A stretch of DNA of 64,000 nucleotides from contig NZ_CP016364.1 of the NCBI RefSeq assembly GCF_001888185.1, positions 2,666,001 to 2,730,000 of the forward strand, in the 5' to 3' direction. Made by a program: the position numbers and the translations under genes. This stretch comes from Phaeobacter porticola (lineage in GTDB: Bacteria > Pseudomonadota > Alphaproteobacteria > Rhodobacterales > Rhodobacteraceae). The notes under the pieces are model-generated. The model made no database searches. It was not told the DNA's origin and was given only the letters and a program-made list of their open reading frames with translations. Each line of letters starts with the position of its first letter. The first letter of the stretch is position 1. This document shows, one piece after another, positions 10,353-19,493 of this stretch.

Positions 10353-10939
10353 CCCCAGATATGCGGCGGATAGGACTTAACGATCTGCAACCACTGCGCA
10401 CGCCGCGCTCAGGATTGGTTCAGACCGCTGTGTCAGACTGGCCCCAATCGCGATTGCAGGATCCGGGTCTGGCACCCCGGCTCCGACCAGGAACCGGGCC
10501 CCAACCTCTGGGGTCGTGCAGAGAATTTGAGCACGCGGGCCATCAACCCGTCCTCCTCCGCCCCCCCGTGGCGGCGCCGTCCACTATGTGTCGCAACCAT
10601 GCGGTTGCAGACCAAGATCCAAATCAACTTATGATAGATTAATCCAGCCCCAGAGCCACCCCGGACAGCCACAGGCTGCACCGGTAAATCCGCGCGTCTT
10701 ACAGATCGGACCGCCCCATCCCAATCCGCCCGACAGCCCAGTAAACCCTGTTGCAGAGCGGTAGTTTTCAAAACTTGAAGACTGGCGCGCCCAGCTTGCC
10801 CTCTCTCAGAATACAGCCCTTCGTGCCCCGGACCGGATGATAACAGCATCGACACGGCATTTTGCGGAATTGCTGCTAGCCAGATGCCAGATAGCTGCGC
10901 TACGGTCCTTGAAAAAACTATAAAACAGGGACGGAACAC
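10353..10939. other. 587-bp intergenic region without a convincing gene
   Basis: No open frame here has family-like sequence or a good ribosome site; minus-strand 10433-10939 (168 codons) is probably chance in GC-rich DNA. Visible structure: a 6-bp hairpin GCAACC-ATGC-GGTTGC at 10593-10608, and an inverted repeat AGTTTT-C-AAAACT at 10763-10775 about 165 nt before the halogenase. The A-rich segment just before the halogenase RBS (TTGAAAAAACTATAAAA, about 10911) may contain its promoter. Confidence 0.5.
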
Positions 10940-12625
10940 ATGAACAATCGCTTAAGGAAGATCACCATCGTCGGTGGCGGCACGGCGGGGTGGATGACGG
11001 CGCTGATCCTGGAGACAGAACTCTCCCGTACGTCAGCGCCCAAGGACCGGCCAAAGATCTGCCTGATCGAAAGCCCGAATATCGCCACCGTCGGAGTGGG
11101 CGAGGCAACCGTGCCGCGGATGCCCAAAACCCTCCGTCAGGCCGGCATCTCAGAGCGCGCCTTTTTCCGTGAGACCAACGCCTCGTTCAAGCTGGGGGTA
11201 AAGTTCTGCAACTGGAACAAGGATGCCGAGGGCAATCGCATCGACTACGTGAATCCCTTTGCCCATGGTCAACTTCTGGACGGGCTGGAGCCTGCCGAAT
11301 ACTTCCTGCGCTTTGGCAATGGGGATCGCGACTACACTCAGTCCATCGCCCCCCATGATGATCTGGGCCGTCTGTGCAAAGGGGCGCGTCCCTTGGGCCA
11401 ACCGGAATTTGAACAGCGCTTTGGCTATGCCTACCATCTGGACGCGGTGAAATTTGCAGGCATGCTCACCAAGGTTTGTACCAAGCACGGCGTGGAGCAT
11501 ATCCAGGATGAGGTGACATCGGTTGAACTGGATGAGCAGGGCAATGTCAGCCATCTGATGCTGGAGCAGCGCGGTCGCCACGATATAGAGATGGTCATCG
11601 ACTGCACCGGCTTCCGCGGACTGATCATCAATCAGGCGCTGGGTGAGCCGTTTATGGATTACTCCGACTACCTGCCCAATGACCGCGCTATGGCGTTGCA
11701 GATCGAACATCCCGACCCGGAAAAGATCGAAAGCCTCACGCGCTCCACCGCCCTTGGCGCCGGTTGGACCTGGCGGGTGCCGCTTTATAACCGGGTCGGC
11801 ACCGGCTATGTGTTCTCCTCCGCCCATCGCACCGATGATCAGGCCGCAGATGAATACCTTGAATGGCTTGGGGACAGCGGCAAAGGGGCGACCCCGCGCA
11901 TCATCCCCATGCGGATCGGGCGGGTGCGCAATGCCTGGGTAAAGAACTGTGTGGCCATCGGTCTGTCCGGCGGGTTTATCGAGCCGCTGGAAAGTACCGC
12001 AATCCATATGATTGATCACGCGGTGCGCTGGCTCACCGAACATATGCCGACGCGCGACATCGCCCCATCCCTGCGCACCCGCTACAACCGGCAGATGGAC
12101 AAACTCTATGACGAGGTTCTGGAGTTCATCTGCCTGCACTACCGGCTGGGCAACCGCACCGACGACCAGTATTGGATCGACGCCCGCACCGAGATGAAGA
12201 TCCCAGATCGCCTGGCCGAAAACCTTGAACTCTGGCAGCACCGGCTGCCGATGCCCCATGATATTGAGTTCGCGACCCTGTTTGACTACCGCGTCTATCA
12301 GACCGTGCTTCTGGGCAAACAAGTCTATGATACGGGCTATGGTTCCGGCATCCGGGACCGCCTGCGCCCTCTGAAGAAACCGATCTGGTTCCAATGGTGG
12401 AAGGGTGCAAAAGTGGATCTTACTAGGATTCTCAATACGATGCCGGATCACAAAACGTTGTTGCGCGACATCCGCGGAGAGTTGGGCCAAAAGAGCTTTG
12501 GCATGGCGGCAGCAGTAAAACCAACGGTCCCAATGCCCGATGCCCCGCAGGTGCACTGGGCCATCCAGAACATGCCAAGCCACAACGAAATCCAGAGCGG
12601 TGAAAAGGATTTGCAACTGTTCTAG
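10940..12625 (+). CDS. Flavin-dependent tryptophan-halogenase family protein
   Basis: The 561-residue protein belongs to the family that uses FADH2, O2 and halide to halogenate aromatic rings. It has the FAD-binding GGGTAGW at residues 12-18, a lysine at the position expected for the catalytic Lys of PrnA (Lys84, in SFKLGVKF), the monooxygenase-blocking W276-T-W-R-V-P281 motif, and the FIEPLEST motif around residues 346-353 that carries the active-site Glu. All key residues are kept, so it should be active. RBS GGGACGG precedes ATG 10940. No flavin reductase, TonB receptor or biosynthetic gene is adjacent, so substrate and role are open. Confidence 0.92.
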   Translation: MNNRLRKITIVGGGTAGWMTALILETELSRTSAPKDRPKICLIESPNIATVGVGEATVPRMPKTLRQAGISERAFFRETNASFKLGVKFCNWNKDAEGNRIDYVNPFAHGQLLDGLEPAEYFLRFGNGDRDYTQSIAPHDDLGRLCKGARPLGQPEFEQRFGYAYHLDAVKFAGMLTKVCTKHGVEHIQDEVTSVELDEQGNVSHLMLEQRGRHDIEMVIDCTGFRGLIINQALGEPFMDYSDYLPNDRAMALQIEHPDPEKIESLTRSTALGAGWTWRVPLYNRVGTGYVFSSAHRTDDQAADEYLEWLGDSGKGATPRIIPMRIGRVRNAWVKNCVAIGLSGGFIEPLESTAIHMIDHAVRWLTEHMPTRDIAPSLRTRYNRQMDKLYDEVLEFICLHYRLGNRTDDQYWIDARTEMKIPDRLAENLELWQHRLPMPHDIEFATLFDYRVYQTVLLGKQVYDTGYGSGIRDRLRPLKKPIWFQWWKGAKVDLTRILNTMPDHKTLLRDIRGELGQKSFGMAAAVKPTVPMPDAPQVHWAIQNMPSHNEIQSGEKDLQLF

Positions 12626-12680
12626 CGCGCGTCTGCAACCCTCTCGGCAACGGTCGAAAGAGCTGCATCCACCTCAAACA

Positions 12681-12713
12681 AGCAAGGGCAGACGCCTGAC
12701 GCCTGCCCTTGCT
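12681..12713. terminator. Bidirectional terminator between halogenase and M3 peptidase
   Basis: An 11-bp perfect stem (AGCAAGGGCAG at 12681-12691, CTGCCCTTGCT at 12703-12713) with an 11-nt loop sits between the convergent 3' ends. No long T-tract follows on either strand, so termination efficiency is uncertain. Confidence 0.65.
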
Positions 12714-12737
12714 AATGCCTGATCAAACAGACGCGGA

Positions 12738-14753
12738 TTACTTTGCGGCCAATCCGCGCCCTTTCAGCAGGGCATCGACACCCGGCAGGCGACCCCGGAA
12801 CGCGGTATACAACTCAGCCGGATCGCGGGACCCGCCGGTAGAGAGGATATGCGCTTCCAACGCCGCTGCGCGCTCAGGATCAAACGCACCATTTGCCTCT
12901 TCAAAGGCCTCAAAGGCATCAGCATCCATCACCTCGGACCACATGTAGCTGTAGTAGCCCGATGAATAGCCGTCACCGGAGAACACATGGGCAAAATGCG
13001 GGGTGGCGTGGCGCATGGTGATTGCCTTCGGCATGCCGAGCTGGTCCAGCACTTCGCGCTGTTTCGCCATCGGATCCTTGGGCGCAGGCCCGTCATGAAA
13101 GGCCAGATCCACCAGTGCGGAAGCGACATATTCAACTGTCTGGAACCCCATATCAAAGGTCGAGGCCGCCAGCACCCGGTCGCGCATCTCCACCGGCATC
13201 GGCTTGCCGGTGTCGGCATGGGTTGCGAATGTGCCCAGAACTTCCGGCACATCCAGCCAGTGCTCGTACAGTTGCGAGGGCAGCTCCACAAAGTCGCGCG
13301 CTACGGAGGTACCGGAGATGCTCTCATACGTTACATTCGACAGCATCTGGTGCAGCGCATGGCCAAATTCATGGAACAACGTGCGCGCATCATCATATGA
13401 CAGCAGTGCCGGATCGCCCTTGGCAAAGTTGCACACGTTGATCACAATCGGGGTCTGGACCTCGGGGAATTTTGCCTGACTGCGCATGGCCGAACACCAG
13501 GCACCTGATCGTTTGGAGCCACGCGCAAAGTAGTCACCAATGAAAACCGCCACATGCGCGCCATTCCGGGTCACCTCCCAGGCGCGGCAATCCGCATGGT
13601 AAAGCGGCACATCCAGCGGGGTAAACTCCAGCCCGAACAGCCGGGTTGCGCAGTCAAACGACGCCTCGATCATGCGGTCCAGCTGGAAATAGGGCTTCAG
13701 CTCCGCCTCATCGAGATCATGCTCTGCCTTGCGCCGTTTCTCCGCGTAGTAGCGCCAGTCCCAGGGTTCCAGATCGCCATTGACGCCATCGGTCTGCATC
13801 ATCTTGGTCAGCACCCAGGCATCCGCCTCCGCCTGCGCCTTGGCCGGCTCCCACACCTGCATCAGCAGATCGCGCACCGCAGCCGGAGTCTTGGCCATCT
13901 CGGTTTCCAATTTGTAGGCTGCGAAATTTTCATAGCCGAGCAGTTTGGCGCGCTCTTCGCGCAGGGCCAGAATTTCGGCAGCGATTTCGCGATTATCACT
14001 GTCGCCCTCATTGGCCCCACGTGCAGCCCAGGCCTCGAATGCCGTCTTGCGCAGGTCGCGGCGGGGGGAAAACTGCAAAAACGGTGTGATGAGCGACCGC
14101 GAAAGCGTCACAACCGGCCCCTCAAGGCCCTTCTCCTTGCCTGCGGCGTGGGCAGCATCGACCACAAACTGCGGCAGTCCGGTCAGGTCGTCTTCGCCCA
14201 GTTCCATGTACCACTCACGCTCATCCGCCAGCAGATTCTGGGTAAAGTTTGTTCCAAGTGTGGCAAGCTGCGATTTGATTGCCTGCATGCGCGCATCCTC
14301 ATCGCCTTCCAGCGCGGCACCTCCGCGAACAAAGCCGCGATGGGTCAACATCAGAACGCGCTGTTGCTCCTCGCTCAAATCAAGCGTGTCACGCTGATCC
14401 CACACAGATTTGACGCGGGCATACAGTGCCTTATTTGCTGTAATGGCAGAGAAATGTGCCGCAAGTTTAGGTGAGAAATCGCGCTGAAGCGCTTCACGCT
14501 CGGCATTACTGTCAGCACCGGCGACTGTATAAAATACCGACAACACCTGTTCCAACTCGGGGCATGGAGTTTCCAGCGCTTCGATCACATTGTGAAAAGT
14601 CGGTGCCTCCTCCGAGGTGGCCATGGCATCAATCTGCACGTTATGCGCAGCCAAGGCGGCGTCCAAAGCCGGGGCAAAATCACGATCTTTGATCTGATCA
14701 AACGGCGCGATTTCAAATTGTGTGTCCCAATGAGACAACAGCGGATTGGTCAT
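12738..14753 (-). CDS. M3-family zinc oligopeptidase (oligopeptidase A/Dcp type)
   Basis: Cytosolic metallopeptidase that degrades short peptides, including signal-peptide remnants. The 671-residue protein starts MTNPLL, as in OpdA, and carries the zinc motif His461-Glu462-Phe-Gly-His465, with the third ligand expected in DFVELPSQLYEHW about 28 residues later. SGYYSYMWSEV near the C-terminus forms part of the substrate site in this family. RBS AAAGGAG precedes the ATG. OpdA and Dcp cannot be separated confidently by eye. Confidence 0.93.
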   Translation of the reverse strand: MTNPLLSHWDTQFEIAPFDQIKDRDFAPALDAALAAHNVQIDAMATSEEAPTFHNVIEALETPCPELEQVLSVFYTVAGADSNAEREALQRDFSPKLAAHFSAITANKALYARVKSVWDQRDTLDLSEEQQRVLMLTHRGFVRGGAALEGDEDARMQAIKSQLATLGTNFTQNLLADEREWYMELGEDDLTGLPQFVVDAAHAAGKEKGLEGPVVTLSRSLITPFLQFSPRRDLRKTAFEAWAARGANEGDSDNREIAAEILALREERAKLLGYENFAAYKLETEMAKTPAAVRDLLMQVWEPAKAQAEADAWVLTKMMQTDGVNGDLEPWDWRYYAEKRRKAEHDLDEAELKPYFQLDRMIEASFDCATRLFGLEFTPLDVPLYHADCRAWEVTRNGAHVAVFIGDYFARGSKRSGAWCSAMRSQAKFPEVQTPIVINVCNFAKGDPALLSYDDARTLFHEFGHALHQMLSNVTYESISGTSVARDFVELPSQLYEHWLDVPEVLGTFATHADTGKPMPVEMRDRVLAASTFDMGFQTVEYVASALVDLAFHDGPAPKDPMAKQREVLDQLGMPKAITMRHATPHFAHVFSGDGYSSGYYSYMWSEVMDADAFEAFEEANGAFDPERAAALEAHILSTGGSRDPAELYTAFRGRLPGVDALLKGRGLAAK

Positions 14754-14849
14754 GGCAAATCTCCTTTATGAGGAAGCTATGCCCGCCCCTGCCCGCCGTC
14801 CAGAGCCACACTCAAGAGAATTTCAACGATTGCGGCCGGGGCCTGCCCG

Positions 14850-15674
14850 TTAACGCCGTTCCTCGCGGCGGCGCAGGTGTTTTTCCAGCCGTCTCAATGC
14901 CAGAGACAGGCCAATGGTCAGGGTCAGATAGATCAACGCCACCACATTGTAGGTCTCGAAATAGCGGAAATTGCCCACCGCCGTCAGCTTGCCCAGCTGC
15001 GTGACATCAGCAACGCCCAGTACCGACACCAATGAACTGTCCTTGACCAAAGCAACAAAATCATTGCCCAGTGGCGGCAGGATCGTGCGGATCGCCTGTG
15101 GAAAAACCACCAAGCGAAACCGCTGCCACCGGCTGAGTCCCAGCGCCTTGGCCGCCTCGATCTGGCCGGGATCCACTGATTGCAGACCAGCGCGAAACAC
15201 CTCGGAGATGAAGGCGGAATAAGCAATCATCAGCGCAATAATGGCACGCCACAACAGTGGAAAGTTGCGTGTGCGGATTGGATCAAGCCCGATGTGGTCC
15301 CCCAGCCAATTGCGCAGTTCCACCAATGCCGGGGCCAACACAAAGGCCACATACAGCAGCAACACAATGATGGGGATGCCGCGCACCACCTCGATGTAGA
15401 ACCGCGCGGTCTGGCGGACCACGATCCAGCGCGACCCTGCCGCCATCGCCAGACCAAGCCCCAGTGCCGAGGCCAGAAAAAAGCTGACCAGAGTAACAAC
15501 CACCGTCAGCTGCACCCCCCGCATCAGCGTGCTGAGGATGTTGAAATAAAGATCATCGGCCACAACCCGCCAGCCAAGATACCCCCCGATCAGCAGCACA
15601 GCGGCCAGCCACCAGGGAAAATCCTGTTTGTTGCCGGACCCCGGTCTTGGTCTTGGTGCCTGTTCGCTCATCAC
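14850..15674 (-). CDS. Polar amino-acid ABC transporter permease
   Basis: Inner-membrane subunit of the HisMQ/GlnP type, 274 residues. It has about five to six transmembrane helices, the family N-terminal segment LMRGVQLTVVVTLVSFF, IEVVRGIPIIVLLLY, and the EAA loop IEAAKALGLSRWQRFRLVVFPQAIR that contacts the ATPase. Two in-frame start codons (MM) are adjacent. It lies 65 nt downstream of the binding-protein gene, with a hairpin in between. No cognate ATPase gene is adjacent. Confidence 0.93.
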   Translation of the reverse strand: MMSEQAPRPRPGSGNKQDFPWWLAAVLLIGGYLGWRVVADDLYFNILSTLMRGVQLTVVVTLVSFFLASALGLGLAMAAGSRWIVVRQTARFYIEVVRGIPIIVLLLYVAFVLAPALVELRNWLGDHIGLDPIRTRNFPLLWRAIIALMIAYSAFISEVFRAGLQSVDPGQIEAAKALGLSRWQRFRLVVFPQAIRTILPPLGNDFVALVKDSSLVSVLGVADVTQLGKLTAVGNFRYFETYNVVALIYLTLTIGLSLALRRLEKHLRRREERR

Positions 15675-15692
15675 TGCCCCTTGATACAGAAA

Positions 15693-15715
15693 TCCCCGGC
15701 TGGTGAAGCCGGGGA
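15693..15715 (-). terminator. Intercistronic hairpin between binding protein and permease
   Basis: An 8-bp perfect stem, TCCCCGGC/GCCGGGGA with a 7-nt loop, lies between the two genes and lacks a T-tract on the minus strand. Such stems usually protect the upstream binding-protein message or cause partial termination, giving more binding protein than permease. Confidence 0.55.
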
Positions 15716-15739
15716 CAGGTCTTGCGTCATCGTCTGGGA

Positions 15740-16561
15740 TCAGCCGCCAAGTTTATACTCAAGGAACCACTTGGTGTTTAGCGCCTCTAGCGTGCCATCT
15801 GCCGCCATGGATGCAATGGCCGCATTGATAGGTGCCACCAGTTCGCTGTCCTTTGGGAAGATGAACCCAAAATCCTCGGTCCCCAGCGGCTCACCCACGA
15901 TTTTCAGCGCTCCATCAGAGGCCTGCACATAGCCGTTGGCGGCGGTGCTGTCAGACAGCGCCAGATCGACATCCCCCGTGCGCAAGGCCTGAATAGCCGC
16001 GCCAAAGGTTTCAAACAGCTTGATCCTCGGATTGGCCTCGTCACCATCCAGAATATCGTAAACCGTCACATAAAATGGCGTGGTGCCGGGCTGCGCACCC
16101 GCCAGCAGATCAGTATCAGCGGCAAATCCCTTGGCGTCATCAAATCGCGTTTCGTCACCCGCCACGATCATCCGCATCTGCGAGGTCAGATAGCTGTCGG
16201 AGAAGTCCACCTTTTCCTTGCGGTCATCGCGGATGGTTATGCCGGTCATGCCCATATCGTACTGACCGTCGCTGACCGCGGGGATCATCGCGTCCCAGCT
16301 GGTGGTTTCATAGACGACGGTGATGTTGATCCGCGCGGCGATCTCGGCCATTGCATCATATTCCCAGCCGATTGCATTACCGCTGGACGGTTCGACAAAT
16401 TGCAGTGGTGGATAGGCGTTCTCCACCGAAACCACGACTTCGCGCGCCTCCAGGTCCGGCAGATCCGCAGCCAGCGCGCCGGTTGCAAATACCGACAGCC
16501 CGATGGTCGCCGCCGTTGCCAGTTGAACCGCCTGTTTCTGAGCTTTCTGTGTCATCTTCAT
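15740..16561 (-). CDS. Periplasmic amino-acid-binding protein (SBP family 3)
   Basis: Solute-binding subunit of a polar amino-acid importer, 273 residues. I start it at the ATG at 16561, preceded by AGGGGGAG; the open frame extends ten codons upstream without an RBS. A Sec signal peptide is clear (hydrophobic core [13 protein letters not shown], cleavage near ALA-ADLP). Family features are [37 protein letters not shown] and the C-terminal lobe with [14 protein letters not shown]. First gene of a two-gene unit with the permease. Ligand not predictable by eye. Confidence 0.93.
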   Translation of the reverse strand: MKMTQKAQKQAVQLATAATIGLSVFATGALAADLPDLEAREVVVSVENAYPPLQFVEPSSGNAIGWEYDAMAEIAARINITVVYETTSWDAMIPAVSDGQYDMGMTGITIRDDRKEKVDFSDSYLTSQMRMIVAGDETRFDDAKGFAADTDLLAGAQPGTTPFYVTVYDILDGDEANPRIKLFETFGAAIQALRTGDVDLALSDSTAANGYVQASDGALKIVGEPLGTEDFGFIFPKDSELVAPINAAIASMAADGTLEALNTKWFLEYKLGG

Positions 16562-16612
16562 TCTCCCCCTTGGTGATTGCGTTGTTCTCATTCCCTGTCG
16601 TCAGCTGCCCGC

Positions 16613-17692
16613 TTACCCTACCTTCTTAGGCTGCGTTACCGCCGCACCGCCTGCGCAGACCGGGCAATCCGGTTGCGCGCGCAGGCTGATCTTGCGGCTG
16701 TCTGAATATAACCCGTCGTAGATCAACATCTCGCCGCGCAGAACTGCCCCAGCGCCACTGATTTCCTTGACCGCCTCTAGCGCCATCATAGCGCCAATCA
16801 CGCCGGGCAATGGACCAACAACGCCTGCCTCGGAACAACTGGGCGCCAGTCCGGGCGCTGGCACCTCGGGAAATATACATTGATAGCAGGGACCATCAAC
16901 AGCCGGATGAAACAGGGAAATCTGCCCCTCCCATTGCGATAAAGCGCCTGATATCAAAGGCTTGCCCAAGGCCACAGCAATGCGGTTGGCCAGATAGCGG
17001 GTGTCGAAATTGTCGCTGCCATCCAGAATTAAGTCATACTCAGCAAAGAGATCCGCAGCGATGTCGTCGGTCAGGCGACGATGATAGGGCCGTACCGTGA
17101 CATAGGGATTTTGCGCCTCCATAGCCGATTTGGCCGAAAACACCTTGGGCCGCCCGATATCGTCATCCCGGTGAATGACCTGGCGCTGAAGATTGGCATT
17201 CTCAACCGCGTCATCGTCAATCACCCCGATGGTGCCAACACCCGCCGCCGCCAGATATTGCAACGCAGGCGCACCAAGCCCGCCGGCGCCGATCACAAGA
17301 ACCCGCGCCCTGCGCAGTTTTTTCTGCCCCGGTCCACCCAGCTCCCGCAAGACAATATGGCGGGCGTAACGTTCCAGTTCGGTTTCGGAGAATTTATCAG
17401 ATTTTGCCTTGGCCGCAGGCGTTGCATCTGCCGCTGGCTGGGCACGACGGCGCAGCGACCTGAGGCCCTGCCGATAGACCAGCACCAACACCACAGCACC
17501 GGCCAGCATCAGCCAGGGCGCAACAGACCCGCCCGTGGCCTGACGCAGGTTGGCCCCCTCTGGCAGGGTCAGATGGATCGCCAGCAGCGCCAGATAGAGA
17601 ACGGCCAGCAGCACGCGCCGCAGCCGACGGTCAAAGCCGACAAAACCGCCGCCCCACCAGATCACGGCTGCTAGAAAGACCACCGCAATCAT
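16613..17692 (-). CDS. MoeB/ThiF-family adenylyltransferase with N-terminal membrane segments
   Basis: E1-like enzyme that adenylates the C-terminus of ubiquitin-like sulfur carriers such as MoaD or ThiS. The first 75 or so residues hold about three hydrophobic helices (for example AVVFLAAVIWWGGGFVG and PWLMLAGAVVLVLVY); the catalytic domain starts near residue 100 with RYARHIVLRELGGPGQKKL. The nucleotide motif GAGGLGAPALQYLAAAGVG, the PSCSEAGVVGPLPG loop and two zinc CxxC pairs (CYQC, CPVC) are intact. Its start overlaps the dut stop by one base. The membrane anchor is unusual for MoeB/ThiF; which carrier it serves is unknown. Confidence 0.88.
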   Translation of the reverse strand: MIAVVFLAAVIWWGGGFVGFDRRLRRVLLAVLYLALLAIHLTLPEGANLRQATGGSVAPWLMLAGAVVLVLVYRQGLRSLRRRAQPAADATPAAKAKSDKFSETELERYARHIVLRELGGPGQKKLRRARVLVIGAGGLGAPALQYLAAAGVGTIGVIDDDAVENANLQRQVIHRDDDIGRPKVFSAKSAMEAQNPYVTVRPYHRRLTDDIAADLFAEYDLILDGSDNFDTRYLANRIAVALGKPLISGALSQWEGQISLFHPAVDGPCYQCIFPEVPAPGLAPSCSEAGVVGPLPGVIGAMMALEAVKEISGAGAVLRGEMLIYDGLYSDSRKISLRAQPDCPVCAGGAAVTQPKKVG

Positions 17693-18153
17693 CAGCTTTG
17701 CCCCGTCGAGCCGAAGCCACCAGTGCCACGCGCGCTGTCGGACAGCGCATCGACACGCCGGAACCTGGCCTGCACCACCGGGGCCACAACCATCTGGGCA
17801 ATACGGTCACCATGCGCGATGGTATAGGGCGCATCGCCTGCGTTCATCATAATCACCCCCAAAGGGCCGCGATAATCGCTGTCGATCGTGCCGGGCGCAT
17901 TGGGCAATGTGATGCCATGTTTCAGCGCCAGGCCCGAGCGGGGGCGGATCTGCACCTCGTAACCCTGTGGGATCTCCAACCGCAGCCCTGTCGCCACCAG
18001 CACCCGCGCCCCCGGCTGCAAGGTGAGACTGCCGCGATCTGGCAGGTTGGCGCGCAAATCCGCGCCTGCGGCCTCAGCAGTCTGGTAGGCGGGCAATGGG
18101 ACATCATGATCGGCGCCATCGTCATATATCACTTGAATATCAACCATCTGCAC
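17692..18153 (-). CDS. dut: Deoxyuridine 5'-triphosphate nucleotidohydrolase
   Basis: Trimeric dUTPase that hydrolyses dUTP to dUMP, keeping uracil out of DNA. All five motifs are visible in 153 residues: [40 protein letters not shown], and the C-terminal P-loop-like [10 protein letters not shown] that closes the site. It lies between coaBC and the MoeB/ThiF gene on the minus strand, and its stop overlaps the next start by one base. Confidence 0.97.
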   Translation of the reverse strand: MQMVDIQVIYDDGADHDVPLPAYQTAEAAGADLRANLPDRGSLTLQPGARVLVATGLRLEIPQGYEVQIRPRSGLALKHGITLPNAPGTIDSDYRGPLGVIMMNAGDAPYTIAHGDRIAQMVVAPVVQARFRRVDALSDSARGTGGFGSTGQS

Positions 18154-18196
18154 GTGACCCCTTGGTCCTTGTCATTGTTTTCTCCGATGCCTTTGT

Positions 18197-19393
18197 CTAG
18201 TCAGTCAAGGCTGCCGCAATACGGTCGGCCAATTGGCGGGCCACAGTATCCTTCCCCATGCGGGGCCAGCTCTCTGCGCCTTGATCGGAGATCAGCACAA
18301 CCGCGTTTTCGCTGCCCCCCATGATACCCGTCGCCGGGGAGACATCATTGGCCACGATCCAGTCACAGCCCTTGCGCAGCCGCTTGGCGGTCGCGTTTTC
18401 CACCACATCATTGGTTTCTGCCGCAAACCCCACAACAAGTCTCGGCCGCCCCTCATCCAGATGCGACACGGTTTTGAGGATGTCCGAATTTTCGGCAAAT
18501 TCCATCTCCGGCAGGCCATCCTTCGATTTCTTCAGCTTGCGATCAGAGGCGCTGGTGACCCGCCAATCGGCCACAGCAGCGGCAAAGACTCCGGCATCCG
18601 CAGGCAGGGCGGCGTTCACCGCGTCGGCCATCTCCTGCGCGGTCTCCACTGCCACCACCTCAACCCCGTCGGGCGGCGCGACGCTGGCAGGGCCTGTGAT
18701 GAAGACCACCTCAGCGCCCAGATCGCGCAGAGCACGGGCCAGCGCTGTGCCCTGCGCCCCGGACGAACGGTTGGCGATGTAGCGCACCGGGTCGATGGGC
18801 TCATGTGTCGGACCAGAGGTCACAACGATGCGGCGACCGGACAGCGGACCAACCGTCAGACGCGCCGTGATAGCGGCCACAATCGCCACAGGCTCTGCCA
18901 GGCGACCGGGGCCAAACTCGCCACAGGCCATGCCGCCCTCATCGGGGCCGACGCATGTGATGCCATCCTCCAGCAGTATCTCAAGATTGCGCTGGGTCGC
19001 GGGGTGCTGCCACATACGCACGTTCATCGCAGGCGCCAGCAAAACTGGCGTATCGGTTGCCAGCAGCAGGGTTGAGGCCAGATCATTGGCGTGACCATTG
19101 GCCATCTTGGCCATCAGGTCTGCGGTCGCCGGGGCAACCACCAAGAGATCGGCGCTGCGGGACAGCTGGATATGGCCCATTTCAGCCTCAGCTGTCAGAT
19201 CAAACAGATCCCGATGCACCGCCTGCCCGGCCAGCGCCGAGACTGACAAAGGGGTCACAAATTCCTCGCCAGCCTTGGTCAGTACCGGCACCACTTCGGC
19301 GCCCTGATCCTGTAGACGGCGGATCAGCTCCAGCGATTTATAGGCGGCAATCCCGCCGCCGATGATAAGGAGAATACGTTTGTTCGCCAGCAT
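18197..19393 (-). CDS. coaBC: Bifunctional phosphopantothenoylcysteine decarboxylase/synthetase
   Basis: Carries out two steps of coenzyme A synthesis: CTP-dependent coupling of cysteine to 4'-phosphopantothenate (CoaB) and FMN-dependent decarboxylation (CoaC). In the 398 residues the CoaC half (1 to about 185) has GGGIAAYKSLELIRRL, PAMNVRMWQHPATQ and the catalytic-Cys loop GGMACGEFGPGRL. The CoaB half has SGPTHEPIDPVRYIANRSSG and GFAAETND. Followed 43 nt later by dut. Confidence 0.97.
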   Translation of the reverse strand: MLANKRILLIIGGGIAAYKSLELIRRLQDQGAEVVPVLTKAGEEFVTPLSVSALAGQAVHRDLFDLTAEAEMGHIQLSRSADLLVVAPATADLMAKMANGHANDLASTLLLATDTPVLLAPAMNVRMWQHPATQRNLEILLEDGITCVGPDEGGMACGEFGPGRLAEPVAIVAAITARLTVGPLSGRRIVVTSGPTHEPIDPVRYIANRSSGAQGTALARALRDLGAEVVFITGPASVAPPDGVEVVAVETAQEMADAVNAALPADAGVFAAAVADWRVTSASDRKLKKSKDGLPEMEFAENSDILKTVSHLDEGRPRLVVGFAAETNDVVENATAKRLRKGCDWIVANDVSPATGIMGGSENAVVLISDQGAESWPRMGKDTVARQLADRIAAALTD

Positions 19394-19493
19394 TTGCCCA
19401 TCCTTGCCGCAGGTCCCGGAAAACTCTACTGCGCCACGCCGCCAGTGTGAAACGGTTTTCGGCGTCCCGTTGTCTGCCGCCGGAACACGGTTG

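Noticed and set aside
10433-10939. 168-codon minus-strand frame before the halogenase
   Set aside because: No recognisable domain, mixed residue content and no RBS; treated as non-coding.
11150-12616. 488-codon open frame antisense to the halogenase
   Set aside because: Long antisense frames are expected in GC-rich genes; the sense strand has complete catalytic motifs.
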